Of a stretch of 47,219 nucleotides of DNA, positions 24,547-32,257 are shown in pieces (positions within the stretch are counted from its first letter, which is position 1; the number at the start of each line of letters is the position of its first letter). Source of the stretch: Betaproteobacteria bacterium (GTDB lineage Bacteria > Pseudomonadota > Gammaproteobacteria > Burkholderiales > SG8-41); the NCBI GenBank assembly GCA_947486575.1, contig CANKUB010000022.1, forward strand, positions 1 to 47,219, in the 5' to 3' direction. Under the pieces are notes generated by a model. It was given only the letters and a program-made list of their open reading frames with translations. It was not told the origin of the DNA and ran no database searches. The position numbers were made by a program, and so were the translations under genes.

Positions 24547-25971
24547 CTATTTGATGATAAACCGCGATTTTTCGTCTGCCCGTATCGCGGGCTGCTCGAT
24601 GTCTTCAATATGAAACATGATGTTATGCGATCCCGGCTTGATTTTTGCCGGATCGACTTCCAGCGTCACCACGATGGCCTGCGTGGTAGCACCTGGCACG
24701 GCAACCGGCGCGACAGGCTTTATCCGCATATTGCTCAATCCCGATGCCTTGATGACGTAACGATGCGCCTGTTCATCCGTGTTCATGATTTGCAGGCGAT
24801 ACACATTTTCGATCTTGCCGGCGCGGGTTTCCCGCATCAGCGCCGCCCGGTCGCGAATGACGTCCACCTTAAGCGGCGAGCGCAGCACGAGGGCGACTCC
24901 CCAGACAGTCACAATGACGGCAAGCAAGCCGATATACACCAGCACGCGCGGACGAAACACGCGTGCAGCCATTTGCGATGGCGTCATCCGCTGCTTGAGG
25001 GCGTTCTCGGTGGAATACCGAATCAGCCCGCGCGGGTATGCCATTTTGTCCATGACCTGATTGCAGCTATCGACACAGGCCGCGCAGCCAATACACTCGT
25101 ATTGCAAACCACGGCGAATATCAATGCCGGTCGGGCAAACCTGCACGCAGATGCCGCAGTCCACGCATGCGCCCAGACCTTTTGCCTGGAAATCGGCACT
25201 CCGCCCGCGCGATCCTCGCGGCTCACCCCGCTGCGCATCATAGGTAACGGTCAACGTATCCGCATCAAACATGGCGCTCTGAAAGCGCGCATACGGGCAC
25301 ATGTATTTGCACACCTGCTCGCGCATCCAGCCGGCATTGCCATAGGTCGCAAAGCCGTAAAACAGTATCCAGAACGTCTCCCATGGCCCCAGTGAAAGAT
25401 GCGACATCTCGCCGAGCAGTATTTTGATCGGCGTGAAGTAACCCACAAACGTAAATCCGGTCCACAAACCTACGGAAATCCACAAAGCGTGCTTGACGGC
25501 CTTTCGCAGTACTTTACCGGCACTCAGTGCAGCACCATCAAGCTTGATGCGTTGCGCGCGGTCACCCTCAACCTTGCGCTCTATCCACATGAACATTGCG
25601 GTATAGACCGTTTGCGGACACGCGTAGCCACAAAACAGCCGCCCCCCAACAGCCGTGAACAAGAATAACGACAACGCGGCTATCACCAGCAGCCCCGCCA
25701 GAAAAATGAAATCCTGAGGCCAGAATACAATACCAAAGATGTAGAATTTGCGCGCCGCCAGGTCAAACAAAACTGCTGGCCGCGCATTCCAGGTGAGCCA
25801 GGGCAAACCGTAAAACAGCAACTGTGTCGCCATCACCAGTGCCACACGCCAGCGCGCGAACCACCCGCTCACCGAGCGCGGGTAAATTTTCTGGCGTATC
25901 TCATAGAGCGACGCTTCTGCTGACAGCAGCTCAGCCTCTTTCACCACCTTCAATGGCGCGGTGCGAACCAT
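24547..25971 (-). CDS. ccoG: cbb3 oxidase accessory iron-sulphur protein CcoG (FixG/RdxA)
   Basis: CcoG is a polytopic membrane protein with two ferredoxin-type [4Fe-4S] centres; in Rhodobacter capsulatus it reduces Cu(II) to Cu(I) for the oxidase. The 474-residue protein has several N-terminal helices, the conserved LFCGYACPQTVYTAMF segment, CVDCGICVQVCPTGID and CIGCAACVDSCN for the two clusters, one more helix (VLVYIGLLAVIVTVWGVALV) and a C-terminal immunoglobulin-like periplasmic domain of about 120 residues. It starts 5 nt after ccoP. Length fits the family. Confidence 0.95.
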   Translation of the reverse strand: MVRTAPLKVVKEAELLSAEASLYEIRQKIYPRSVSGWFARWRVALVMATQLLFYGLPWLTWNARPAVLFDLAARKFYIFGIVFWPQDFIFLAGLLVIAALSLFLFTAVGGRLFCGYACPQTVYTAMFMWIERKVEGDRAQRIKLDGAALSAGKVLRKAVKHALWISVGLWTGFTFVGYFTPIKILLGEMSHLSLGPWETFWILFYGFATYGNAGWMREQVCKYMCPYARFQSAMFDADTLTVTYDAQRGEPRGSRGRSADFQAKGLGACVDCGICVQVCPTGIDIRRGLQYECIGCAACVDSCNQVMDKMAYPRGLIRYSTENALKQRMTPSQMAARVFRPRVLVYIGLLAVIVTVWGVALVLRSPLKVDVIRDRAALMRETRAGKIENVYRLQIMNTDEQAHRYVIKASGLSNMRIKPVAPVAVPGATTQAIVVTLEVDPAKIKPGSHNIMFHIEDIEQPAIRADEKSRFIIK

Positions 25972-25976
25972 CGAGC

Positions 25977-26876
25977 TTATCGCGAAAGCCCATATACATA
26001 CGCCGTCAGCAAATGCACCTTGCCTTCATCGAGAAAACCCTCATGCGACGGCATTGATCCCTTGCGACCTTTACTGATGCTTTCCATGATGGCCGCATCC
26101 GTTGCACCATGCAGCCAGATGTCGTCAGCAAGATTCGGCGCGCCGATAGCCATATTGCCTTTGCCGTCGGGCTTGTGGCACACCGCGCACATCGCGTCAA
26201 ACTTGGCCTTGCCACGCGTGGCACGTATACCATCAAACGTACGCCCGCCCAGACGAAACACATAGTGCATTACGTCACGCACGTCTTCATCGCCACCCAG
26301 TGCAGCACCCATCGGCGGCATCATGCCCTCGCGCCCCTGCACGATACTCAACCGAATGGCTTGCGGATCACCGCCATGCAGCCAGTCGTTATCCTTGAGA
26401 CTAGGAAAGCCGCGCGACCCGCCCGCATCCGAGCCATGGCATTGCGCACAGTACGTTAGAAACAGGCGTTGCCCCATCTGCCGTGCCTCCGCATTGCCAG
26501 CCAATACCTTTACGTCCTGCTTGAGAAATTTATCCACCAACGGACCATAGGTAGCCGCAGCCTCTGCTTGTTCGCTCTTGTATGCTCCGGCAGATGTCCA
26601 GCCATATTTCCCGGCGAACGCTCCCAATCCTGGATACAACGCGAGATAGATAAATCCAAATATCACCGTTATCACAAACAGCCACATCCACCAGCGGGGC
26701 AACGGATTATTACGTTCCTCAAGGTTTTCATCCCAGACATGCCCGGTTGTGCCGACATCGTTTACGGGCACGCGTTGACTCGAAAATCCGAACAGCAACA
26801 CCAGACACGCAACGATGCTCACCAGTGTAATCACCGCCACATAGATGCCCCAGGCATCATGGGTAAAATCACTCAT
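25977..26876 (-). CDS. ccoP: cbb3-type cytochrome c oxidase dihaem subunit CcoP
   Basis: CcoP is a membrane-bound dihaem cytochrome c that feeds electrons to CcoO and the CcoN active site. The 299-residue protein has two N-terminal helices and two CXXCH haem sites, CAQCH and CAVCH, in the C-terminal half, each with a downstream Met (MMPPMG and GSMPSH). The conserved LPRWWMWLFVITVIFGFIYL segment is typical. The start at ATG 26874-26876 overlaps ccoQ by 8 nt; an upstream extension would cover most of ccoQ and was rejected. Confidence 0.95.
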   Translation of the reverse strand: MSDFTHDAWGIYVAVITLVSIVACLVLLFGFSSQRVPVNDVGTTGHVWDENLEERNNPLPRWWMWLFVITVIFGFIYLALYPGLGAFAGKYGWTSAGAYKSEQAEAAATYGPLVDKFLKQDVKVLAGNAEARQMGQRLFLTYCAQCHGSDAGGSRGFPSLKDNDWLHGGDPQAIRLSIVQGREGMMPPMGAALGGDEDVRDVMHYVFRLGGRTFDGIRATRGKAKFDAMCAVCHKPDGKGNMAIGAPNLADDIWLHGATDAAIMESISKGRKGSMPSHEGFLDEGKVHLLTAYVYGLSR

Positions 26877-27063
26877 GGTGCCCCCCTCGAACATTGACCA
26901 AAGCGTCAGGGCGGTCGTCCTCTTCCAACACGCTTTGCGCAGCCGACTCAAAATCTCCCTGCTTACGCGCGCTCCAGGCCCACCACACGATACCGATAAA
27001 GGTCAAAAATGCGATAACCGTCATGGCGGAGCGAATCCAGTCCATATTCATGTGCATGCTCAT
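26869..27063 (-). CDS. ccoQ: cbb3-type oxidase subunit CcoQ (FixQ)
   Basis: CcoQ is a small single-helix subunit that stabilises the cbb3 complex. The 64-residue protein has one hydrophobic stretch (residues 10-30, [20 protein letters not shown]) followed by an acidic tail, as expected for FixQ. The start at 27061-27063 overlaps the ccoO stop (ATGA); a second ATG two codons on is equally possible. The stop lies inside the ccoP start region. Confidence 0.88.
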   Translation of the reverse strand: MSMHMNMDWIRSAMTVIAFLTFIGIVWWAWSARKQGDFESAAQSVLEEDDRPDALVNVRGGHHE

Positions 27064-27680
27064 CTCACATTTCTGAGTAAAGTTCCCAACCCCTGCAAAT
27101 ACGCCACCAGCGCCTCCATTTCAGTCTTGCCTTTGACGCTGGCGGCGGCTTTTGCAATGTCTTCATCGGTATAAGGCACGCCGACGCGGCGCAACGCCCG
27201 CATTTTTGCAGGCAGAAGTTCCGCGTTGATAGGCTCTCTGTCGAGCCATGCGTAAGCCGGCATATTGGATTCCGGCACCAGATCGCGCGGGTTCATCAAA
27301 TGCAGCTTGTGCCATTCGTCGGAATAGCGTTGCCCCACGCGAGCGAGATCCGGCCCGGTGCGCTTTGATCCCCACAAAAATGGATGGTCATAAACGAACT
27401 CTCCCGCCACCGAGTAGTGCCCATAGCGCTCGGTTTCAGCGCGAAACGGCCGAATCATCTGCGAATGGCAGTTGCCGCAACCTTCACGTATGTAAATGTC
27501 GCGGCCCTCCAGTTGCAATGCGGCGTAAGGCTTCAGACCTGCCACCGGCTGCGTCGTGGATTTCTGAAAGTAAAGTGGCACGATCTCCACCAAACCTCCT
27601 ACGCTGATGACCAGTATGACCAGCACGATCAGCAAACCGATATTGCGTTCGATCAAGTCATGTTTGAATACGCTATTCAT
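27060..27680 (-). CDS. ccoO: cbb3-type cytochrome c oxidase monohaem subunit CcoO
   Basis: CcoO is the membrane-anchored monohaem cytochrome c of the oxidase. The 206-residue protein has one N-terminal helix ([20 protein letters not shown]), then a single CXXCH haem site in [15 protein letters not shown], and Met-containing NMPAYAWL as the likely axial ligand region. Its length matches the family (about 200-245). It is 9 nt after ccoN. Confidence 0.96.
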   Translation of the reverse strand: MNSVFKHDLIERNIGLLIVLVILVISVGGLVEIVPLYFQKSTTQPVAGLKPYAALQLEGRDIYIREGCGNCHSQMIRPFRAETERYGHYSVAGEFVYDHPFLWGSKRTGPDLARVGQRYSDEWHKLHLMNPRDLVPESNMPAYAWLDREPINAELLPAKMRALRRVGVPYTDEDIAKAAASVKGKTEMEALVAYLQGLGTLLRNVR

Positions 27681-27689
27681 AGGGGCCTC

Positions 27690-29123
27690 TCAGGCGTGCG
27701 CCAGCGTGTTGGCCGGATGCAGCGCCGGAATCAGCGCATCGAACGGACGTTGTCCAACCACTGTCTTCCAGATGTTCCATGCCATGATCAGCATGCCGGA
27801 AAAATAGAGCACGCCACCCAGCAACCGGATCATGTAGTACGGGTAGGTCGCTTTCACCGATTCAACAAAGGTGTAAGTCAGCGTGCCATCATCGTTCACC
27901 GCGCGCCACATCAAGCCCTGCATGACGCCGGCGATCCACATCGCAGCGATGTAAAGCACGATACCTATGGTGGCCACCCAAAAATGCAGCGTAATCGCCT
28001 TGATACTGTGCATTTCATTGCGGCCGAATACGCGTGGAATCATGTAGTACAGCGTACCTATCGACACCAACCCCACCCAGCCCAGTGCGCCGGAATGCAC
28101 ATGCCCCACGGTCCAGTCGGTGTAATGAGAGAGCGCGTTCACCGTCTTGATCGCCATCATCGGGCCTTCAAACGTGGACATGCCATAGAACGATAGCGAC
28201 ACCACCAGGAATTTCAGAATGGGGTCAGTACGCAGCTTGTGCCATGCGCCCGATAGCGTCATGATGCCGTTGATCATGCCACCCCAAGATGGGGCCAGCA
28301 GTATCAGGCTGAACACCATGCCCAGGGATTGCGCCCAATCCGGCAGCGCGGTGTAGTGCAAATGGTGCGGCCCCGCCCACATATACGTAAAAATCAGCGC
28401 CCAGAAGTGCACCACCGACAGCCGATAGGAATACACCGGACGTTCAGCCTGCTTGGGAATGAAGTAATACATCATCCCCAGAAAGCCGGCCGTCAGAAAA
28501 AAGCCCACGGCATTGTGTCCGTACCACCACTGAATCATGGCGTCCTGCACGCCCGCGTAAGCCGAATAGGACTTCCAGAACGTAACCGGAACCTCGGCAC
28601 TATTCACCAGGTGCAGCACGGCAACGGTCAAAATAAATGCGCCAAAAAACCAGTTGGCCACGTAAATATGCGGTGTTTTACGTTTGGCTAGCGTGCCGAA
28701 AAACACCACCGCATAGGACACCCAGACCAACGTAATCAGGATGTCGATGGGCCATTCCAGCTCGGCATATTCCTTGGCGCTGGTATAGCCTAGTGGCAAA
28801 GTAATGGCTGCCGCCATGATAACCACTTGCCAACCCCAGAACGTGAATGCGGCCAGGCTGCCGCAAAATAGCCGTACATGACAAGTACGCTGCGCCACAT
28901 AGTAAGAGCTGGCAAACAGTGCGCACCCGCCAAACGCAAAAATGACCGCGTTGGTGTGCAACGGACGTAGCCTCCCATACGATAGCCAAGGCGTCAGATT
29001 CAGCTCTGGCCAGATCAGTTGGGCGGCCAGTATCAGACCTACCAGCATGCCCACGATGCCCCACACCACAGCCATGATACTGAACTGTCGAACGACTTTA
29101 TAGTTATAGGTGTTGTCCTGCAT
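27690..29123 (-). CDS. ccoN: cbb3-type cytochrome c oxidase catalytic subunit CcoN
   Basis: CcoN reduces oxygen to water with high affinity at a haem b3-CuB centre and pumps protons. The 477-residue protein has twelve hydrophobic helices. It shows the invariant His residues: [12 protein letters not shown] (low-spin haem), [18 protein letters not shown] (CuB), [16 protein letters not shown] (CuB pair) and [16 protein letters not shown] (haem ligands). ATG 29121-29123 follows AGGGAGAT. The FNR-type site upstream fits its usual induction at low oxygen. Intact. Confidence 0.96.
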   Translation of the reverse strand: MQDNTYNYKVVRQFSIMAVVWGIVGMLVGLILAAQLIWPELNLTPWLSYGRLRPLHTNAVIFAFGGCALFASSYYVAQRTCHVRLFCGSLAAFTFWGWQVVIMAAAITLPLGYTSAKEYAELEWPIDILITLVWVSYAVVFFGTLAKRKTPHIYVANWFFGAFILTVAVLHLVNSAEVPVTFWKSYSAYAGVQDAMIQWWYGHNAVGFFLTAGFLGMMYYFIPKQAERPVYSYRLSVVHFWALIFTYMWAGPHHLHYTALPDWAQSLGMVFSLILLAPSWGGMINGIMTLSGAWHKLRTDPILKFLVVSLSFYGMSTFEGPMMAIKTVNALSHYTDWTVGHVHSGALGWVGLVSIGTLYYMIPRVFGRNEMHSIKAITLHFWVATIGIVLYIAAMWIAGVMQGLMWRAVNDDGTLTYTFVESVKATYPYYMIRLLGGVLYFSGMLIMAWNIWKTVVGQRPFDALIPALHPANTLAHA

Positions 29124-29203
29124 GTAATCTCCCTTGCGAACTTCTGCCTGTCAATACATTCCTGAACACACCACTATCGTATCGATTTGCAGCCTCTTGC
29201 CAT

Positions 29204-29217
29204 TTGACATACATCAA
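29204..29217. promoter_or_regulatory. FNR/DNR-type operator upstream of ccoN
   Basis: TTGACATACATCAA matches the consensus with one changed base in the first half-site. It is centred about 88 nt before the ccoN ATG in the 103-nt gap after ccoS. It gives the structural genes ccoNOQP their own low-oxygen promoter, separate from ccoIS. Confidence 0.75.
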
Positions 29218-29226
29218 CCCCCTCGC

Positions 29227-29379
29227 TTAAGGGGCTGCGCTGTCGTCATCCATCAATACGCGATGCGCGGGACCATCCAGATCATCAAATTGCCCGGAAT
29301 GCAGCGCCCACCAGAATGCAGCACCGATGACAAACACCAGCACCACCGACAAGGGAATAAGCAGGTAAAGAATTTCCAT
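29227..29379 (-). CDS. ccoS: cbb3 oxidase maturation protein CcoS
   Basis: CcoS is a small single-helix protein required for placing cofactors in cbb3 oxidase. The 50-residue protein begins MEILYLLIPLSVVLVFVIGA, a nearly invariant CcoS opening, followed by FWWALHSGQFDDLDGPAHRVLMDDD, another conserved feature. The start is ATG 29377-29379, 2 nt after ccoI; an upstream extension would overlap ccoI. The small size is normal for the family. Confidence 0.92.
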   Translation of the reverse strand: MEILYLLIPLSVVLVFVIGAAFWWALHSGQFDDLDGPAHRVLMDDDSAAP

Positions 29380-29381
29380 GG

Positions 29382-31874
29382 CTATTCGCGGCTTGCGGTA
29401 CGCTGCGGCTTGTCGCACAAACGTAACGCATTGCCGATGACCAGTAATGAAGAGGCCGACATGCCAATGGCTGCCACCAGTGGCGTAACTAGCCCCATCA
29501 CGGCCAGCGGCACGGCAATCACGTTGTAGGCAATAGCCCAGAAAAAATTCTGGTGAATAATCCGCAACGTGCGGCGGGAGATGCTGACCGCCGCCAGCAA
29601 GGGCTCGATATGGTCTGTCAGCAGCGTAACGTCAGCATTGAGCCGCGCCAACTCGGTGCCTGACGCCATGGCGACTGAGACCTGCGCCTGCGCAAGTAGC
29701 GGTGCGTCGTTTACACCGTCGCCAACGGCCGCGACAATGGCACCTTGCGCCTGCAGCTTGCGCACGTAGTCGAGCTTGTCTGCAGGGGCAGCATCGCCTG
29801 CATAAAAAGGGATACCCAATCGCGCTGCCACCCGTTTAACACAGGGTGTGCGGTCTCCCGAGAGCAAGTGAAGCTCCGCACCCTGCGCCGATAACGCTTC
29901 GACGACTTGCTTCGCATCGGGCCGCACGGCGTCTCCGAGCGTGAACAACGCCAGCCATTCGCCTTCGCTGCCTAAAGCTACGGTCGTTACGTCGTCACTC
30001 ACGAAGGACAATTCAATGGGTAACGGCAAGCCGGTCAAATCAGCGACAAAACCAGGCGAACCGGCACGCATGCGCTTGCCATCAATTACGCCCTCAACGC
30101 CTTGACCGGCGACATAGCGCAACTCGCCTGGTTGATATCGCGCGCAAGCCGGACCTGCGGCAACCAGAGCGCGGCCCACCGGATGTTCAGACGCGCCTTC
30201 GAGTGCAGCGGCCATCGCAATCACCGCTTCCTTGCTGCGGCCGCCTACCACCAACACGCCGATCAGGCTCATGCGCCCGCTGGTTATCGTGCCGGTCTTG
30301 TCAAATACAAAATGAGTGGATTTCGCCAGCGCTTCGAGTGCATGGCCGCGCGTAATCAGAATGCCCCGCCGCGACAGACTGCCAGTAGCAGCAGCCAGCG
30401 CAGCAGGGGTCGCCAGCGAGAGCGCGCAGGGGCAGGTCACTACCAGTAATGAAATGATCACTGGCAGCACGCGCTCCTTGTCGATAAACCACCACGCAGC
30501 GGCACTCACGGCAACCACCAGCAGCAGTGCGAATACAAAATGAGCTGCAGCACGGTCCGCCAGCGACGCCAAGTGCGGCTTGGCTTCCAGCGCGCGATCC
30601 ATCAGCCGCACAATTGCGGCTGCCACGGTCTGCTCTCCCGTACGTTCTATTCGCATAATCAGCGCACCCGAGCCATTGACCGACCCCGCGATAACGCTGT
30701 CACCGGTTCGCTTCACCAGCGGCATCGATTCGCCGGTCAGCAGTGCTTCATTGACGCTGCTAACGCCATCCACTACCACGCCGTCACCGGGCACCGGCGC
30801 GCCAGGCTTGATTTCGGCAAATTCGCCCCGGCGCAGCGTAGCGGCAGGAATTTCTTCCCGGAAATTCGTATCGGGATACTGCGGCAGTCGTGTGGCAATA
30901 GCCGGAACCAGCCGTGCCAGCCGGTCCTGTTCACGCGCCGCATAGGTACGCGCGTTCAGCTCCAGGAAGCGGGTACCCAGTAGCAGGAAGACAAACATGC
31001 AAACCGAATCGTAGTAGACGGCACCGGCGCCATTGGCCGTGGCCAGCACGCTGGCGGCAAACGCGGTCAATAGCCCGATGCTGACCGGCACATCCCGGTT
31101 CAGGGCGCGCGCTTTCAGCCCTCGCCACGCGCCGCGATAGAACGGCACGGCGGACCAAAACATCACCGGCAGCGTCAGCACCAGCCCTGCCCACTGCATC
31201 ATCCGTTCAATTCCCGCAGGCATGCCCCCTTCGGCAATGTAGACGGGAAACGCGTACATCATCACCTGCATCATGCCGAACGCAGCAACAAACAGACGCC
31301 ACAGCAGCGTGCGGCGTTCTCGTGCGAGCATGCTCTCAGAACGACCACTGTCGTACAGTTGGGCGTGATAGCCCAATGCAGCGATGGCCGCCAGTATCGC
31401 ACTCAACTTCACACGTGACGTATGCCATCTGACGCGTAACCGGTTTGCCCCGTAATGCATGGTGGCGGCACGGATGCCCTCCACCCTCAACAGGCGCTGC
31501 TCAATCAGCCACAAACACGCGGCACAGGTTACGCCTTCAATCAGCAGCGCGGCCTCGACCTGCTCAACATCGACAGCGTAGACATAACCTGCCTGCACTT
31601 CGGGCAGATCGAACTCAAGAAACGCCGGCGTCACGATATCGCCAGCGGCGGTAGGCGCAAAGGCACTGCGATTGCGATAGTACGAGCCCAGCCCTTGCCC
31701 CGCGATCAACCCGGCCACAGCCTGACATCCGAGGCAGCAGGTGTTGCGTGCGGCGCCATCCACCACTACCTTCCAGGTTTGTACACCCAGCGGCAATCCG
31801 CAATGAAAACAGGCGGCTGTGTTTGCGGCTTGCCCGGCCAAATGGCCGAACTCGCCGTATATTGCAACCGTCAT
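29382..31874 (-). CDS. ccoI: Copper-translocating P1B-type ATPase CcoI (FixI type)
   Basis: CcoI exports Cu(I) across the inner membrane for assembly of the cbb3 CuB site. This 830-residue protein has an N-terminal CXXC-type zinc-ribbon-like segment (CFHCGLP...CCLGC), a heavy-metal domain with GVTCAACLWLIEQ, eight hydrophobic helices with the CPC motif in VTCPCALSLATP, the phosphorylation site FDKTGTITSG, GASEHPVG and AVGDGVNDAPLLAQ. That order and the CPC site identify a P1B copper pump, and the neighbours identify the CcoI subtype. It is followed 2 nt later by ccoS. It starts at ATG 31872-31874, 16 nt after the ompW remnant. Confidence 0.94.
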   Translation of the reverse strand: MTVAIYGEFGHLAGQAANTAACFHCGLPLGVQTWKVVVDGAARNTCCLGCQAVAGLIAGQGLGSYYRNRSAFAPTAAGDIVTPAFLEFDLPEVQAGYVYAVDVEQVEAALLIEGVTCAACLWLIEQRLLRVEGIRAATMHYGANRLRVRWHTSRVKLSAILAAIAALGYHAQLYDSGRSESMLARERRTLLWRLFVAAFGMMQVMMYAFPVYIAEGGMPAGIERMMQWAGLVLTLPVMFWSAVPFYRGAWRGLKARALNRDVPVSIGLLTAFAASVLATANGAGAVYYDSVCMFVFLLLGTRFLELNARTYAAREQDRLARLVPAIATRLPQYPDTNFREEIPAATLRRGEFAEIKPGAPVPGDGVVVDGVSSVNEALLTGESMPLVKRTGDSVIAGSVNGSGALIMRIERTGEQTVAAAIVRLMDRALEAKPHLASLADRAAAHFVFALLLVVAVSAAAWWFIDKERVLPVIISLLVVTCPCALSLATPAALAAATGSLSRRGILITRGHALEALAKSTHFVFDKTGTITSGRMSLIGVLVVGGRSKEAVIAMAAALEGASEHPVGRALVAAGPACARYQPGELRYVAGQGVEGVIDGKRMRAGSPGFVADLTGLPLPIELSFVSDDVTTVALGSEGEWLALFTLGDAVRPDAKQVVEALSAQGAELHLLSGDRTPCVKRVAARLGIPFYAGDAAPADKLDYVRKLQAQGAIVAAVGDGVNDAPLLAQAQVSVAMASGTELARLNADVTLLTDHIEPLLAAVSISRRTLRIIHQNFFWAIAYNVIAVPLAVMGLVTPLVAAIGMSASSLLVIGNALRLCDKPQRTASRE

Positions 31875-31890
31875 GAATTGGACAATGGCA

Positions 31891-32039
31891 TCAGAACTTC
31901 ATGCCGAGTCCGACGCCATATACCACCGGGTTGATCATGAACTTTCGTCCGGACTGATATTGACTATGCGTGGCCGGCCCAGCCAATCACCTTGCGCCGC
32001 CGGAGCAAACACGCCCATACATTGCCGATGCATTTTCAT
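31891..32039 (-). pseudogene. Deletion remnant of an OmpW-family outer-membrane protein gene
   Basis: On the minus strand, AGAAGGA followed by ATGAAAATG at 32031-32039 opens a frame of 34 codons ending at 31935. Its middle, GVFAPAAQGDWLGR, looks like the end of a signal peptide plus the first strand of an OmpW barrel. It then reads PRIVNISPDESS and stops. Overlapping that stop in another frame is MINPVVYGVGLGMKF, then a stop (31891-31893), a typical OmpW C-terminus with final Phe. The roughly 170 barrel residues normally between are absent. I read this as a gene collapsed by deletion and frameshift, with its promoter kept: an FNR-type site lies 57 nt upstream, as known for ompW genes of other proteobacteria. 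The 34-codon frame could still be translated. The family assignment rests on short matches only. Confidence 0.5.
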
Positions 32040-32095
32040 TCCTTCTGTATGTGAAAAACGCAAAGGAATGCTATGCAATGTCGGACAACACGTGG

Positions 32096-32109
32096 TTGAC
32101 TTAAATCAA
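32096..32109. promoter_or_regulatory. FNR/DNR-type operator upstream of the ompW remnant and ccoI
   Basis: TTGACTTAAATCAA has one change from consensus. Its centre lies 63-69 nt before the remnant's two possible ATGs, with the ribosome site after it. With no other obvious promoter before ccoI, the operon ccoI-ccoS may now be transcribed from this site through the dead ompW leader. Confidence 0.65.
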
Positions 32110-32257
32110 AGCGCCTGCGGATCATAAATCCAATAAAGCGCCACTGACAAATGACTTCTGTTACTCATAGCGTGCCGCACACGATATCCGTTCGCGCCAA
32201 GACTTGAGTCAGCACAAACGAAAAGCATAAATAACTAAATAAAAACAATAGGTTAAA

